From Aporrectodea caliginosa (taxonomy: Eukaryota > Annelida > Clitellata > Crassiclitellata > Lumbricidae): DNA of 64,000 nucleotides. The stretch spans positions 1 through 64,000 of the forward strand of contig JACEVL010000957.1 of NCBI GenBank assembly GCA_020284085.1. Reading direction: 5' to 3'. The notes below the pieces were generated by a model. It saw only the letters and a list, made by a program, of their open reading frames with translations, searched no databases and was not told the DNA's origin. Both the position numbers and the translations under genes were made by a program. Below, piece after piece: positions 1 through 9,615 of the stretch (its first letter is position 1; each line of letters starts with the position of its first letter).

Positions 1-178
1 ACACAACGCAGAATGATCACAGTGTACAATTATGCAATTGAAACAATTCTTAACTACTAACAGAACAGACAGCCTGCAATACACGGCGCTAATAGCAGCC
101 TACAAAGCATATCCGCCCTACGGGGCTCGAACTCAGTACCTCTCGCTCTCTACGCCAGCTCTTTTCCAACGCGCCACC
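1..178 (-). mobile_element. tRNA-derived SINE, 3' part cut by window edge
   Basis: Read on the minus strand, this begins with a tRNA-like head: an A-box-like GGTGGCGCGTTGGA, then a B box GAGTTCGAGCCCC, followed by a non-tRNA body. The same body, in the opposite orientation, occurs at 24971-25215 and aligns over most of its length. It is a transcribed-repeat fossil rather than a tRNA gene, because no cloverleaf can be completed around the B box. The end facing the window edge may be missing. Confidence 0.7.
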
Positions 179-590
179 GTTATATATATATATATCTATA
201 TATATATACATATATGTACATATATAGATATAAATACTTATATATATACAAACAGATATATATACATATACGAACATATATACATATATAGGCCTATATA
301 TACATATTATGTACACATACTTATATATATATATGTACAAATACAATTATACATATATGTTTTACGTGACACTTTCGGACTATCGAACCTTCTGAGTAAT
401 TTCGGACTATCGAACCTTCGGACAAGGAATTTTCAACGTAAAATACGGGATTACCCATAAACATATATTTCTACATTTCTATATGTTTTACCATGCAATC
501 TTCGGACTATCGAACCTTCGGACTATCGAACCTTCGGACTATCGAACCTTCGGATTATCGAACCTTCGGACTATCGACCTGTTCCCTGCC
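179..590. repeat. AT microsatellite plus foldback arm of CTTCGGACTATCGAAC units
   Basis: A long (TA)n-rich tract is followed by two blocks of 16-bp tandem units (core TTCGGACTATCGAACC), each introduced by a TATGTTTTAC(C/G)-type sequence. The same order of TA tract, ATGTTTTACCATG and 16-bp units forms the right half of the palindrome at 16651-17368, so this looks like a damaged copy of that foldback element. It ends with ATCGACCTGTTCCC, matching the right terminus of the other copy (ATCGACCTGTCCCC). Open frames in the TA tract are not genes. Confidence 0.7.
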
Positions 591-640
591 AGATATGTCA
601 GAAATCATTTGCTCAAGATAGTAATACTGGTGAAAACATA
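591..640 (+). pseudogene. orphan C2H2 finger fragment
   Basis: Translating directly after the foldback arm gives [13 protein letters not shown] and then TGEN. This is the first half of the type-A finger with helix AQDSN, fused by a deletion to a linker remnant. It is probably a detached 5' piece of the A1 gene, cut off by the foldback element on its left and by the short inverted-repeat insert at about 672-935. Confidence 0.6.
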
Positions 641-671
641 GAGATGTATAATATTATAATATATAAATATA

Positions 672-935
672 TCACTAGAGCCCGCATCCGCCATCTTTGT
701 TGAGGCCGCCGTTACACCGTTACTTGTATAATACTGTATAGCCAAAAGGTCAACTGTATAGCCGAAAGGTCAACTAACGGTATACAAAATGGCGAAACGA
801 TCGAATTTCAACCAATCAAAACGCCGCGTCATTTCAATTTCCATTAACTGCGGGACTCTCTTTAAGGTGTTATTATATCTATGGTTGTGGCTTCAAAAAT
901 TAGCGAAGGAAACATACATCATACGGGCTCTAGCG
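672..935. mobile_element. possible small inverted-repeat insert (MITE-like)
   Basis: TATCACTAGAGCCCGCAT on the left and ATACGGGCTCTAGCGATGATA on the right are imperfect inverted repeats about 260 bp apart. The interval lies exactly between the orphan finger and the resumption of zinc-finger coding at about 945. I could not define a clean target duplication, so the boundaries are approximate. The first about 20 codons of the open frame that begins at 881 lie inside this insert and are not ZNF-derived. Confidence 0.4.
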
Positions 936-2123
936 ATGATAATAATATCTCATTGGGTGAAAAGCCCTACAGATGCCAGCTGTATCAGAAATCCTTTATT
1001 GAAGGTGATACTCTGAAAAAGCACATGAGAACCCATACTGGCGAAAAACCATACAAATGTCAGTTATGTCAGAAATCTTTGACTCGATTTAGTACGCTGA
1101 AGATGCACATGAGAATCCATACTGGCGAAAAACCACGCAGATGCCAGATATGTCAGAAATCATTTAATCAAGGTTTTCATCTGATAACGCACATGAGAAC
1201 CCATACGGGCGAAAAACCATTTATGTGCAAGTTATGTCAGAAATCATTTGCTCAAGATAGTAATCTGAAAATTCATATGGAAAAACCCATAGGCTACTGG
1301 TGAAAAGCCCTACAGATGCCAGCTTTGTCAGAAATCATTTAATGGAGGTGGTAGTCTGAACAGGCACATGAGAACCCATTCTGGCGAAAAACCATACAAA
1401 TGTCAGTTTTGTAAGAAATCATATACTGGTAGCTTTATAGTGCATATTAGAACCCATACTGGTGAAAAACCATACAAATGCCAGTTATGTCAGAAATCAT
1501 TTACTAGAGGTAGTCATCTGAAAGCACACATGAGAACCCACACAGGAGTTAAACCATACAAGTGCCATTTATGTCAGAAATCATTTAATGAAGGTAGTCA
1601 TCTGAAAGGACATATAAGAACCTACACAGGAGTTAAACCATACATATGTGAGGGTTGTAATAAAGGATTCACAGATATTGGACATCTGAAGAGTCACAGA
1701 AGAACTCATGCAGCTGAGAAGCAACACTCGCGTAATAAACCTTATACCAAGACCAGTTCTTCAATGAAGCAGTTTAAACTCCCTGCAGGAACACAGCCAC
1801 AGGAGCTTAAGTTGGGAAGTGAAGTGATTGCTAACCTGTCTGATCATTTCATCAGATTTAATAGTCCAGGAGATACTGATAAAGAAAGTGAACGTTACTC
1901 AACGAACGTACATCCGGATTCTAGTGGAATTGCAGGTCCTTTACCGACAACTAAAGATCGAGAAAGTCTCTATAATAGCAAATTCAATTCTCCTATGAAT
2001 ACAACAGCGTCTTTGTCGAAACCATTTGGATGTGGTATATGTGATGAATTGCTTGAAATAGAGAAGGGGTTTCAAATTAAGCACCTACCTTATAGAATGT
2101 ACTATATAAACGACCTTGTCTGA
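881..2123 (+). pseudogene. A1: type-A polydactyl C2H2 zinc-finger gene, degraded
   Basis: Nine recognisable C2H2 fingers with TGEKP-like linkers are followed by the family spacer ([28 protein letters not shown]) and the start of the terminal lone finger (CGICDELLEIEK). Damage is extensive. The second Cys of finger 1 is Tyr. A net insertion of about 7 bp near 1283 in finger 4 shifts the frame, and the reading continues one frame later through 1368-2123. Finger 6 is two residues short between its Cys and His pairs. The last His of finger 8 is Tyr. The conserved C-terminus is replaced at about 2075 by unrelated sequence (see 2075-2503). Helix AQDSN in finger 4 matches A2-A4, which fixes it as type A. 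The 5' end is also missing, cut by the elements at 179-935. I call it a pseudogene. A shortened product from 881-1303 (four fingers) cannot be excluded. Confidence 0.85.
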
Positions 2124-2503
2124 CTGCTCGACCGTTTGTGCATGGTAGTATAATCTATCTCTACTTAGTAGTTAAGTATTTTTGTTTTAAATTGTATATT
2201 AACTTAACAGTGTTGAGTAACTGTTTCTGTTTCGCCTTCCTTATTTTCCTGTTTTCGCTTCACTTCGTTTCTTTTTTGTTTTTTTTCTGCTTGTTCCCTT
2301 GACTACTGCAAGTATGTTTGCAATAATAATTATCTTTCTTTTAGGGCCACCTTTAATCTTCTTCGTTAATCAGTAATTTGGTGTCCCAAGTTATCGGGAT
2401 TTCTTTTATCCCTTTAGGGCCTCCTTTTTGTAGCCAATTTGCAATATGTTCACCTGATTATTCTGTTTCATTGGTTGCAAATAAACATTTTGATTGATTG
2501 ATT
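2075..2503 (+). mobile_element. non-LTR retroelement 3' fragment with GATT tail
   Basis: After the interrupted terminal finger of A1, the sequence becomes a T-rich 3'-UTR-like tract ending in AATAAACATTTTGATTGATTGATTGA. The same kind of end (AATAAACGA followed by GATT repeats) occurs at about 40320-40390 and 49016-49113. A 5'-truncated insertion with a short tandem tail is typical of CR1/L2-group retrotransposons. It accounts for the loss of the A1 C-terminus. Confidence 0.6.
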
Positions 2504-2507
2504 GATA

Positions 2508-2800
2508 ATTTAAATTCAGATTAACGCGAACTGGTCTACATTTTCAAGGCCTAACGACTCTTGTTTATAATAATCTAAAACGACGGTATCACTTTTTAAA
2601 TAAGTAAAATTCGAACTATTTGTCAGGCTGAGACCCTGAGTTCGTGTTCCAACAACATATGCTCATATAGATTGTTCAAGCAATTAGATGCCACAGAATG
2701 TTACTTTACAATACAAATGAAAATTTATAGCGCACTTTAACAAGACAAAGTCTTGCACGAGAGCGCGTTTCGCTGCATTCTTAGTCATAGTGCAAGGTAA
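2508..2800. repeat. duplicated flank block 1 (copy after A1)
   Basis: This block contains CAGATTAACGCGAACTGG, ATCACTTTTTAAATAAG and AAGTCTTGCACGAGAGCG. It recurs at 25566-25862 and, split by a TTAA element, at 37098-37199 plus 38767-38890. No coding sequence is seen. It serves as an empty-site control for the piggyBac insertion at 37204. Confidence 0.75.
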
Positions 2801-3722
2801 ACAGATGAGTTTTTAATTTTCTTTTACACTGAGCAATAGATATGGGACTGTCGAACTGAAGCTAGAAGACTGTTCCATTCTAAGGGTCCTGAGACAGAGA
2901 AAGCACGGTTTCCAAACTTCCGGTTTGTGCGAAGTACGGTGAAATCCCCTCTCGTCGACGATCGGAGTCCTCTTGTATTGAAAACTGAACATGGTGTGAC
3001 CATGGATGCCATGTATGAGGGAGAGGATCCAGAGTGAACGTGATACACGAGGAGGCAGATTTTGAAGGCAAAACGGGCGCGGATGGGAAGCCAGTGAAGT
3101 TGTTGCAGTGTTGGCGTGATGTGATCTCTTGGACCAAGATCTTTTATTAGTCGAGCGGCGGTGTGCAGAACTGAGGATAAGGGTTGCAGTGTCGATGAAG
3201 GAAGACGGATAGGACAGAGTTGCAGTAGTCGAGGCGAGAGATGACGAGAGCTTGGACGAAGATACGAGGCAGGTTTTGTCGAGGCAGCGTTTCACTTGGC
3301 GGATTCGGCGAAGATGGAAATAGCATGCTTTGGCGACGGAAGAGATGTATTGAGTCATGCTTAGGCTGCTGTCTAGAAGAACACCGAGGTCACGAATGAC
3401 ATCAGATGGTAGAATGGTGCAGTTAGACTCGAGTTGAAGAGATTTTATTTGTTTATCATAGTCCAAACTGCTTCGACGGTCGAACCAAATGAGTTCTGTT
3501 TTGGTGATATTTTAGCTTCAGACGCATAGATGCGCACCAGGTTTGAATATCACGGACGCATGCCGCAATTTTTATTGTGATGTTATCAAAGTTTTGCCAG
3601 AGAGTTTTATGTAGAGCTGGGTGTCGTCAGCATATAAGTGGATCATAAGGCCATGTTGTGATGCGATGTCGACAATGTTATTTATTACTATGTCAATGTA
3701 TAAAATTATTGTCATTTCCCAG
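2790..3722 (-). mobile_element. CR1/L2-type retrotransposon fragment (reverse transcriptase C-terminal half)
   Basis: On the minus strand, frameshifted pieces give YADDTQLYIK near 3625-3655 (the YADD catalytic motif of reverse transcriptase), then LGVLLDSSLSM, SSVAKACYFHLRRIRQVK and a C-terminal part ending in a SVSGPLEWNSL-like segment. This order is that of CR1/L2/Rex-clade non-LTR elements. Frameshifts and stops break it, so it is dead. A second copy lies at 25840-26600 plus 29742-30240, and its position relative to the flanking blocks shows it was duplicated with the ZNF unit. Confidence 0.85.
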
Positions 3723-3980
3723 GTTTGTTAATTTTTAATATAAATTATTTGAGGTGGCACTCTAAGTTATTCACTAGATGGCAGAATATACTTTCTCCAG
3801 TCAGCTTTAATATCTCCTGAACACAACTCTTTCATCGGTCGCCATTTTATACGGATCATGGATGGCAGTTAAATTCAGATTGTCTCTGAAATTTATGCAT
3901 CACTTATTATTAACTGGTAAGATTTTATCACTTTGTTTTTGTAATTTTGCCTTATAGTCCTCTGGGTTTTCCCGTATTTG
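3722..3980. repeat. duplicated flank block 2 (CACTAGATGGCAGAATA block)
   Basis: Contains CACTAGATGGCAGAATATA, then CGCCATTTTA and TTAACTGGTAAGATTTTATC. It recurs at about 30215-30425, 38900-39150 and 47991-48205, with a weaker match near 11345. It always sits just downstream of a ZNF unit or of the L2 copy. Nothing coding is visible. Confidence 0.7.
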
Positions 3981-3982
3981 GT

Positions 3983-5110
3983 AAACCCGTAGTTTAGGTT
4001 GGTAAATTATTTTATATCGTCAAAATTAAAATGGTAGCTTAATTAAGGAAAAAAATTGTTTCACTAACTCGAAGTGGGTTTGATGAAACGATTTCTGTCT
4101 TTAAATAGAAATTGGAGTGATCGAAATAATTTTGACCGTAAATAGAAGCTGGATTGATTAAACTAATTTTTGATGCATTAGAAGCTGGAATGATGTAAAT
4201 AATTGTTGCCTTAGGTAGAACCAGCAGTCGTAGTTTACGTTGCTAAATTATTTGATGTTGTCACTGTAAAATGGAAGCTGGATTGATGAAAGAAATTGTT
4301 TTCGTAAATGGAAGGGGGATTGATGAAAACGTTCCTGTGTTCAAAATTGAAGTTGGATCGATCGAAATAATTTTTCCCTTAAATAGAAGCTGGATGGATG
4401 AAATTAAGTTTTCGATTCAATAGAAGCTGGATTGATGAAAATAATTGTTTCCATAATTAGAAGCTGGATTCTTGAGAATATATCTTTGCTTAAATAAAAG
4501 TTCCATTGATGAAAAATATTTCTTCCATGAAATAGAAGTTGGATTGATTAAAGTATTTTTTCAAATTAAATAGAAGTTGGATTGATGAAAAAATTTCTTA
4601 ATGAAATGGAAGGTGGATTGATGATAGTTAACATGCACATAGGTAGACTGCTTACTTACCAACGTCAAGTACGGCATTGAAGACATTAGAATAATTTAGC
4701 AACGTAAACTACGACTTTACCAGAAGCTGGACCCATGAGAATAGTTCTTTGCTTAAATAAAAGTTACATTGATGAAAAATATTTTGTGAGTTAAATAGAA
4801 GTTGGATAATTTTTGTTACGAAATGGAAGCTGGATTAATGAAAAAAAAATTACAATGAAATGAAAGCGGGATTGATGATAGTTATCATGGACATAACTAG
4901 ACTGCTTACTTACCAACGTCAAGTACGGCACTGAAGACATTCAAATAATTTACCAACCTAAACTACGGGATAACCGAAGCTGGACCCATGAGAACAGTTC
5001 CTTGCTTAAATAAAAGTTTCATTGATGAAAAATATTTAGTTGGTTAAATAGAAGCTGGATAATTCTTTCACGAAATGGAAGCTGGATTGATGAAAATAAT
5101 TTAACGATGA
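3983..5110 (+). repeat. GTAGTTTA-ended element(s) filled with GAAGCTGGATTGATGAAAATAATT tandem array
   Basis: The region opens with GGTAAACCCGTAGTTTAGG and has inverted ends near 4945-4975 (ACCAACCTAAACTACGGG). Between them are many imperfect units of about 36-45 bp built on AGAAGCTGGATTGATGAAAA. An inner GTCGTAGTTTACGTTGC at about 4228 and a segment containing CAACGTCAAGTACGGCA, repeated near 4660, 4915 and 5505, show several nested or tandem copies. Open frames are incidental. Confidence 0.7.
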
Positions 5111-5380
5111 AATGAAAGCGGGATTGATGATAGTTATCAGGCATGTACTTCACCAACTCCTACCTCCACTCCGACCCCTCTCCTCTCACCAGTTAAGACC
5201 TAGAGCACACAACCATACTCTCCCACGGTGCCACCCAAGGACAACTCTCAATTTATTCCCAGATCATTATATAAAAATATTTACTACTTTATTCTAAAGT
5301 GTTCTAATGAACTTTAATTATTCTTTATCACTCATGTTAGCATTTCTACGTTTTTGTCAGATTGTTTTTCTCAATTTAAA
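5111..5380. other. no recognisable gene
   Basis: A C-rich stretch (about 5150-5250) passes into AT-rich DNA. A short open frame at 5112-5297 has low complexity and no family I recognise. It probably belongs to an old insertion, because the array sequence on both sides is continuous in type. Confidence 0.4.

Positions 5381-5477
<97 letters not shown>
5381..5477. repeat. (TA)n microsatellite
   Basis: About 48 uninterrupted TA dinucleotides separate two parts of the GTAGTTTA-type repeat. Confidence 0.95.
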
Positions 5478-5479
<2 letters not shown>

Positions 5480-5570
5480 TGGACATAGGTAGACTGCTTA
5501 CTTACCAACGTCAAGTACGGCATCCAGGACATTCAAATAATTTACCAACCTAAACTATGGGGTTATTTGA

Positions 5571-6600
5571 CCCTCATCCGAACAAGGGGGTCTGGCCAGA
5601 CCCCCTGCCAATATTTGTTGCATAACTTTTTTAAATATTATATTTTCTGAAATCGGTTCTATGACTTTGTTCCTATATAAGGATCCTGAGTGGACGAGTG
5701 GGTTGGTAGCCCGCTCGTCACGTCGGCGCCCCGGGTTCGCTTCCCGGTCGGTCAGTTTATCAGAGATTAATTTCTCGGATCTTTACTGCGGGTGGCTCGG
5801 TCGCAATATAAACGTGGAATACAATACAACACACAACACAATATACTGGGGCGCGGTGGTTTGGGGGTATGTTCGGTGCCTTGCAGCTGGAGGGTTGCGG
5901 GTTCGAATCCACCTCAAAGCCGCCGCGCTTGCCAGATCTCTCACAGTGCCTTGGATCACTCACTACCAGAGCAAGCAAGCCACAGTCAGAAGCAGTGCAG
6001 CATGCAATCTTTGCCGCCAGATTTTAGATTGGTATTTGTTACTCAACAGGAAGAGGAGGGTACAAAACGAAGATGCTACCTGTGTGTCAAGAAGGACAGA
6101 TAACATAGTACAGATGCCGCACATGCTGCAAACCAGTGTGTCTGCTGCGCTGTATACATGTGATCGAAGCAAACAAGAGCAAGACTACCTGGCTTACAAT
6201 TACAGTATATTCATTGTTTTGTGAGATATATTTTCTAGAAAACAGTCATGTAGCATTTGAACATAACACCCACCAATCAGTAGGCCTACTAATTTTACTA
6301 GACTAAATTAATGGTTTCTTTCTTTCTTTATTTTTTTATTTTATAGATAGATTATCATTGAGTCGATCAAACGTTTATGACAGACATTGACAAAATACTA
6401 TAACTGAGCATTTAGTTTCAAATTCATCATAGAAATGATTTATATTGCTTGGAGAGACTGACACATTGTTATTTTCTGTTATTCTAATAACATGTTGCAA
6501 AACTGGCACATAAAATACACTGTTACCTATGAAGAACCCATATAAAAAAGGGGGGGTCTTTGTTCAAATTAAGTTGCATATTTCCTTGTTCGGATGAGGG
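5571..6600. mobile_element. TTAA-type DNA transposon, non-autonomous, carrying two SINEs
   Basis: Termini are CCCTCATCCGAACAAGG and its exact inverse complement CCTTGTTCGGATGAGGG. The right flank is TTAA and the left flank TTGA, consistent with a TTAA target duplication with one substitution (piggyBac-like behaviour). No transposase frame is present. The left third holds two tRNA-like SINE heads (5690-5990). The open frame at 5661-6224 runs across the SINEs and has no protein family. Confidence 0.75.
5690..5990 (+). mobile_element. two adjacent tRNA-derived SINE heads
   Basis: Head one has the A-box-like GAGTGGGTTGGTAG and B box GGGTTCGCTTCCCG. Head two has GCGGTGGTTTGGGGGTA and the B box GGGTTCGAATCC. 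Spacing between the boxes is tRNA-like but the flanks do not pair into a cloverleaf acceptor stem, so these are SINEs, not tRNA genes. Two different heads in tandem suggest either a composite SINE or two insertions. Confidence 0.65.
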
Positions 6601-7000
6601 TTAAATATCATCGGTAATCCTTCAGTTTAGGTCCCCAAATTATTTTGCATTGACATTGATGCAGCTTTAGCTTTCCTACTTTCGGAAACTGCTATGAAGA
6701 TTTGAGATGGCATGATTTACAATTGGCTTGATTTTATTTGTGTGTTCATGGAATGGTGTATTTCTAAGTAAAGGCTTCAGGCCAGTCTGTTTTCAGACAG
6801 ATCTGTAACATTTATATGGATTTAAGGAAGACAATTTTTAGTAGAAAATTACTCAAAGAATGTCTGGAAATGTGCCTTGCCATTATTACTAACTACTCAC
6901 TCAACTACGAAACGTAATCATTGTAATCGTAAACTACAAATTTCTTAAGCACTACCCCAAAGCTGAGCTCAAAGCACCGAGTTATTCACGAGCGTTGCGT
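6601..7000. other. A2 unit upstream flank, no gene
   Basis: A GGTAATCC-type terminus (about 6614) is followed by sequence shared with 14330-14520 and 32190-32460 (GAAACTGCTATGAAGATTTGAGATGG, given here only in part). It is part of the flank copied with type-A genes. Nothing coding is supported. Confidence 0.5.
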
Positions 7001-7580
7001 TCCCCTCCTAAGAGGGGTTGTCCAGAGATCGATGTCCAGCGCAGGTCTGAGTCCGGTTGCCAGATAGATCAGAGACATGCAAGATCAACTGTTATGTCAA
7101 GTTTCGTTGAGGACGAGAAGACTTGGAAGGCAGAGGATCGGATGGAACAGGTTATGCTTTCTTTAAGAGACGAGACTTCATTTTGGAAAGCCTGTGCCAT
7201 GATAAGTAGAGGAGCATGTGGCAGGTGACTGTGAGTGGCAGTTTTGTTGGGGGAACTGAGAATATTCTGGATTCAGAGGGTGTTTGTTCCAGAGTTGAGG
7301 TGCAGTATGGGTCATGAATCGGTAGGAGAACTTGAGGCGAATAGTGACCAGGGACGGGAGAGAGTGAGCTACAGTATGTGGACGAAAGTGTAGACTGGGA
7401 TGGTGAAGAGTGTGCGAAGATACTTTGGCTGGTAGTATGGCATTGAGTTGTAGCTTAGTGATAAGACTTTGTGAAGTGAATGTGCTGAAGCATTTTCAGC
7501 CAATGGAATAATTTAAGAATGGGAATGATATTGTGATGCTCTGGTGTACATGGTGATGTGTGAGTGTATATGAATAAAAA
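7000..7580 (-). mobile_element. CR1-like retroelement 3' coding fragment upstream of A2
   Basis: The minus strand carries degraded sequence homologous to 18228-18810 and 32480-32720. In those copies it reads HWVKMLERIHFKVLSLTYN and a terminal part with PQLWNKHP-like residues, as in CR1/L2 C-termini. All three copies sit 80-200 bp before the splice-acceptor-like site of an A gene, so the fragment was present before the genes duplicated and may overlap the regulatory region. Confidence 0.6.
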
Positions 7581-7650
7581 CTCATTGGACTTTATTCAGC
7601 TGCAGTGAAATTATGAGCTATAAACAGGTTAAATATTGACGTTTTACTGT

Positions 7651-7661
7651 TATTTTTTTAG
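7651..7661 (+). promoter_or_regulatory. putative 3' splice site of A2
   Basis: A pyrimidine-rich tract ending TTTTTTTAG is followed by CAAGTGTATGAAAATGACGAG. The same context is kept before A3 (AG at 18886-18887) and A4 (AG at 32757-32758). It probably begins the last exon, which would hold about 400 bp of 5' UTR and the whole finger array. No upstream exon can be identified. Confidence 0.5.
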
Positions 7662-8073
7662 CAAGTGTATGAAAATGACGAGCAACATTCTTTCAGCGCT
7701 TCAAACTGTAGTTGTAAGACAAGGCATAATTTTTACAGTGGATTTGTTTTACCCCAACCTGCTATAAAGTCAACTATTATATCTTCACTAAACAGATCCT
7801 GAATAATAGCTTAAAGGTGTGCTGTTATACAACGGATGGATAGCTTCAGTGTTTCGTCATGATGTTTATTCTGTGGGAATAATTTGTTATTTTACTCGAA
7901 AAGAACTACTACTGATACACGAGACATGAACTCTTCTTGAAAGCGTCTGAAAGATTAACTTAAACGAAGTAATTGATAATGTGTGAAACTGTATACTCAA
8001 TGTGATCATCTCACAGCTCATCCAGGAACCGATATTGGAGAAGAACATTTAAATTAACAATTAAGTGAGTATC

Positions 8074-9615
8074 ATGATGGAGAATGCGAAAACCCATACT
8101 GGTGAGACACCACACAGGTGCCAGATATGTCAGATATCATTTTCTCTATGTACTAATCTGAAAAAGCACATGAGAACCCATACTGGTGAGAACCCATATA
8201 TGTGCAAGTTATGTCAGAAATCATTTGCTCAAGATAGTAATCTGAAAAGGCATATTGGAACCCATACTGGTGAAAAACCATACAGATGCCAGCTATGTCA
8301 GAAATCATTTAATGAAGGTGGTAGTCTGAAAAGGCACATGAGAACCCATTCTGGCGAAAAGCCATGCAGATGTCAGCTTTGTCAGAAATCATTTACTCAA
8401 GGTATTGATCTGAAAAACCACATGAGAACCCATACTGGCGAAAAACCATACAGGTGCCAGCTATGCCAGAAATCATTTATTCAACGTATTGATATGAAAA
8501 GGCACATGAGAACGCATACTGGCGAAAAACCATACAGGTGCCAGCTATGTCAGAAATCATTTATTCAAGGTGGTCATCTGAAAACGCACATGAGAACCCA
8601 TACTGGTGAAAGACCATACAGGTGCCAGCTATGTCAGAAATCATTTAATGAGGTTGGTACTCTGAAAACGCACTTGAGAGTCCATACTGGCGAAAAACCA
8701 TACAAGTGCCAGCTATGTCAGAAATCATTTATTCAAGGTTGTCATCTGAAAACGCACATGAGAACCCATACTGGTGAAAGACCATACAAGTGCCAGCTAT
8801 GTCAGAAATCATTTAATGAGGTCGGTACTCTGAAAACGCACTTGAGAGCCCATACTGGCGAAAAACCATACAAGTGCCAGCTATGTCAGAAATCATTTAT
8901 TCACGGTGGATATCTGAAAACGCACATGAGAACCCATACTGGTGAAAAACCACACATATGCCAGTTATGTCAGAAATCATTTAATGAAAGTGGTACTCTA
9001 AAAAGGCATATGAGAACCCATACTGGCGAAAAACCATACAGCTGCCATTTATGTCAGAAATCATTTATCCGAGTAGGGACCTTGGCGGTGCATATGAGAA
9101 CCCACACAGGAGTTAAACCATACATATGTGAGGTTTGTAATAAAGGATTCGCACAAATTGGACATCTAAAATGTCACAGAAGAACTCGTGCAGCTGAGAA
9201 GCAACACTCGCGCAATAAACCTTCTACCAAGAGCAGTTCTTCAGTGAAGCAGTTTAAACTCGATGAAAAAACACAGCCACAGGATTTTAAAATGGGAAGC
9301 GAAGTTATTGCTAACCTGTCAGATCATTTCATTAGTTTTGGTAGTCCAGGAGTTATTGATAAAGAAAACGAACGTTACTCAACGAACGTACATCCGGATT
9401 CTAGTGGAATTGCAGGTCCTTTACCGACAATTAAAGATCGAGAAAGTCTCTATTATAGCAAATTCAAATCTCCTCTGAATACAACAGCGTCTTTGTCGAA
9501 ACCTTTTGGATGTGGTATATGTGATGAATTGTTTAAAATAGAGACGGAATTTCTAGACCATTGTTCTAGCCATCGATTTTCTCCACCTGACGACTTAGTT
9601 GTTGACCTCTGCTGA
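8074..9615 (+). CDS. A2: polydactyl C2H2 zinc-finger protein, 13 fingers plus terminal finger
   Basis: This 513-residue nuclear DNA-binding type of protein is intact from ATG to TGA. The first in-frame ATG is 8074, and a TAA lies at 8062-8064, so no longer in-frame start exists in this exon. Thirteen consecutive C-x2-C-x12-H-x3-H fingers (about residues 15-375) are joined by TGEKP linkers. Base-contact residues (helix -1,2,3,6) vary: QSNR, EGSR, QIDN, QGHT, EGTT, HGYT, RGTV and others. In finger 13 the last zinc ligand is Arg (RTR, where relatives have RTH). A spacer with a basic/serine patch (RNKPSTKSSSS) follows, then a lone finger [21 protein letters not shown] and the tail [15 protein letters not shown]. 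There is no N-terminal effector domain, and the protein starts inside linker-like sequence (KTHTGETP). DNA binding is well supported by family knowledge. Target and regulatory sign are unknown. Confidence 0.9.
   Translation: MMENAKTHTGETPHRCQICQISFSLCTNLKKHMRTHTGENPYMCKLCQKSFAQDSNLKRHIGTHTGEKPYRCQLCQKSFNEGGSLKRHMRTHSGEKPCRCQLCQKSFTQGIDLKNHMRTHTGEKPYRCQLCQKSFIQRIDMKRHMRTHTGEKPYRCQLCQKSFIQGGHLKTHMRTHTGERPYRCQLCQKSFNEVGTLKTHLRVHTGEKPYKCQLCQKSFIQGCHLKTHMRTHTGERPYKCQLCQKSFNEVGTLKTHLRAHTGEKPYKCQLCQKSFIHGGYLKTHMRTHTGEKPHICQLCQKSFNESGTLKRHMRTHTGEKPYSCHLCQKSFIRVGTLAVHMRTHTGVKPYICEVCNKGFAQIGHLKCHRRTRAAEKQHSRNKPSTKSSSSVKQFKLDEKTQPQDFKMGSEVIANLSDHFISFGSPGVIDKENERYSTNVHPDSSGIAGPLPTIKDRESLYYSKFKSPLNTTASLSKPFGCGICDELFKIETEFLDHCSSHRFSPPDDLVVDLC

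Noticed and set aside
32..460. Open frame at the window start
   Set aside because: It runs across a SINE and a TA tract. There is no domain and the composition is of a simple repeat.
789..1016. Open frame overlapping the start of A1
   Set aside because: It lies in a different frame from the fingers and within the small inverted-repeat insert.
2813..3466. 217-codon minus frame as a host gene
   Set aside because: Its start matches the CR1/L2 reverse transcriptase (LGVLLDSSLSM). The rest is frameshifted retroelement sequence.
3983..5110. CRISPR-like regular repeats
   Set aside because: Units vary in length and sequence, there are no unique spacers of constant size, and the genome is animal.
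5690..5925. tRNA genes suggested by B boxes GGGTTCGCTTCCCG and GGGTTCGAATCC
   Set aside because: Acceptor and anticodon stems do not pair and the sequence continues into SINE bodies.
5661..6224. 187-codon open frame
   Set aside because: It spans two SINE heads inside a TTAA transposon. The translation resembles no protein.
8065..8073. GTG as the start of A2 (and equivalents in A3 and A4)
   Set aside because: Animal genes start with ATG. The first in-frame ATG is 9-12 bp downstream, and TAA immediately precedes the GTG in A2.
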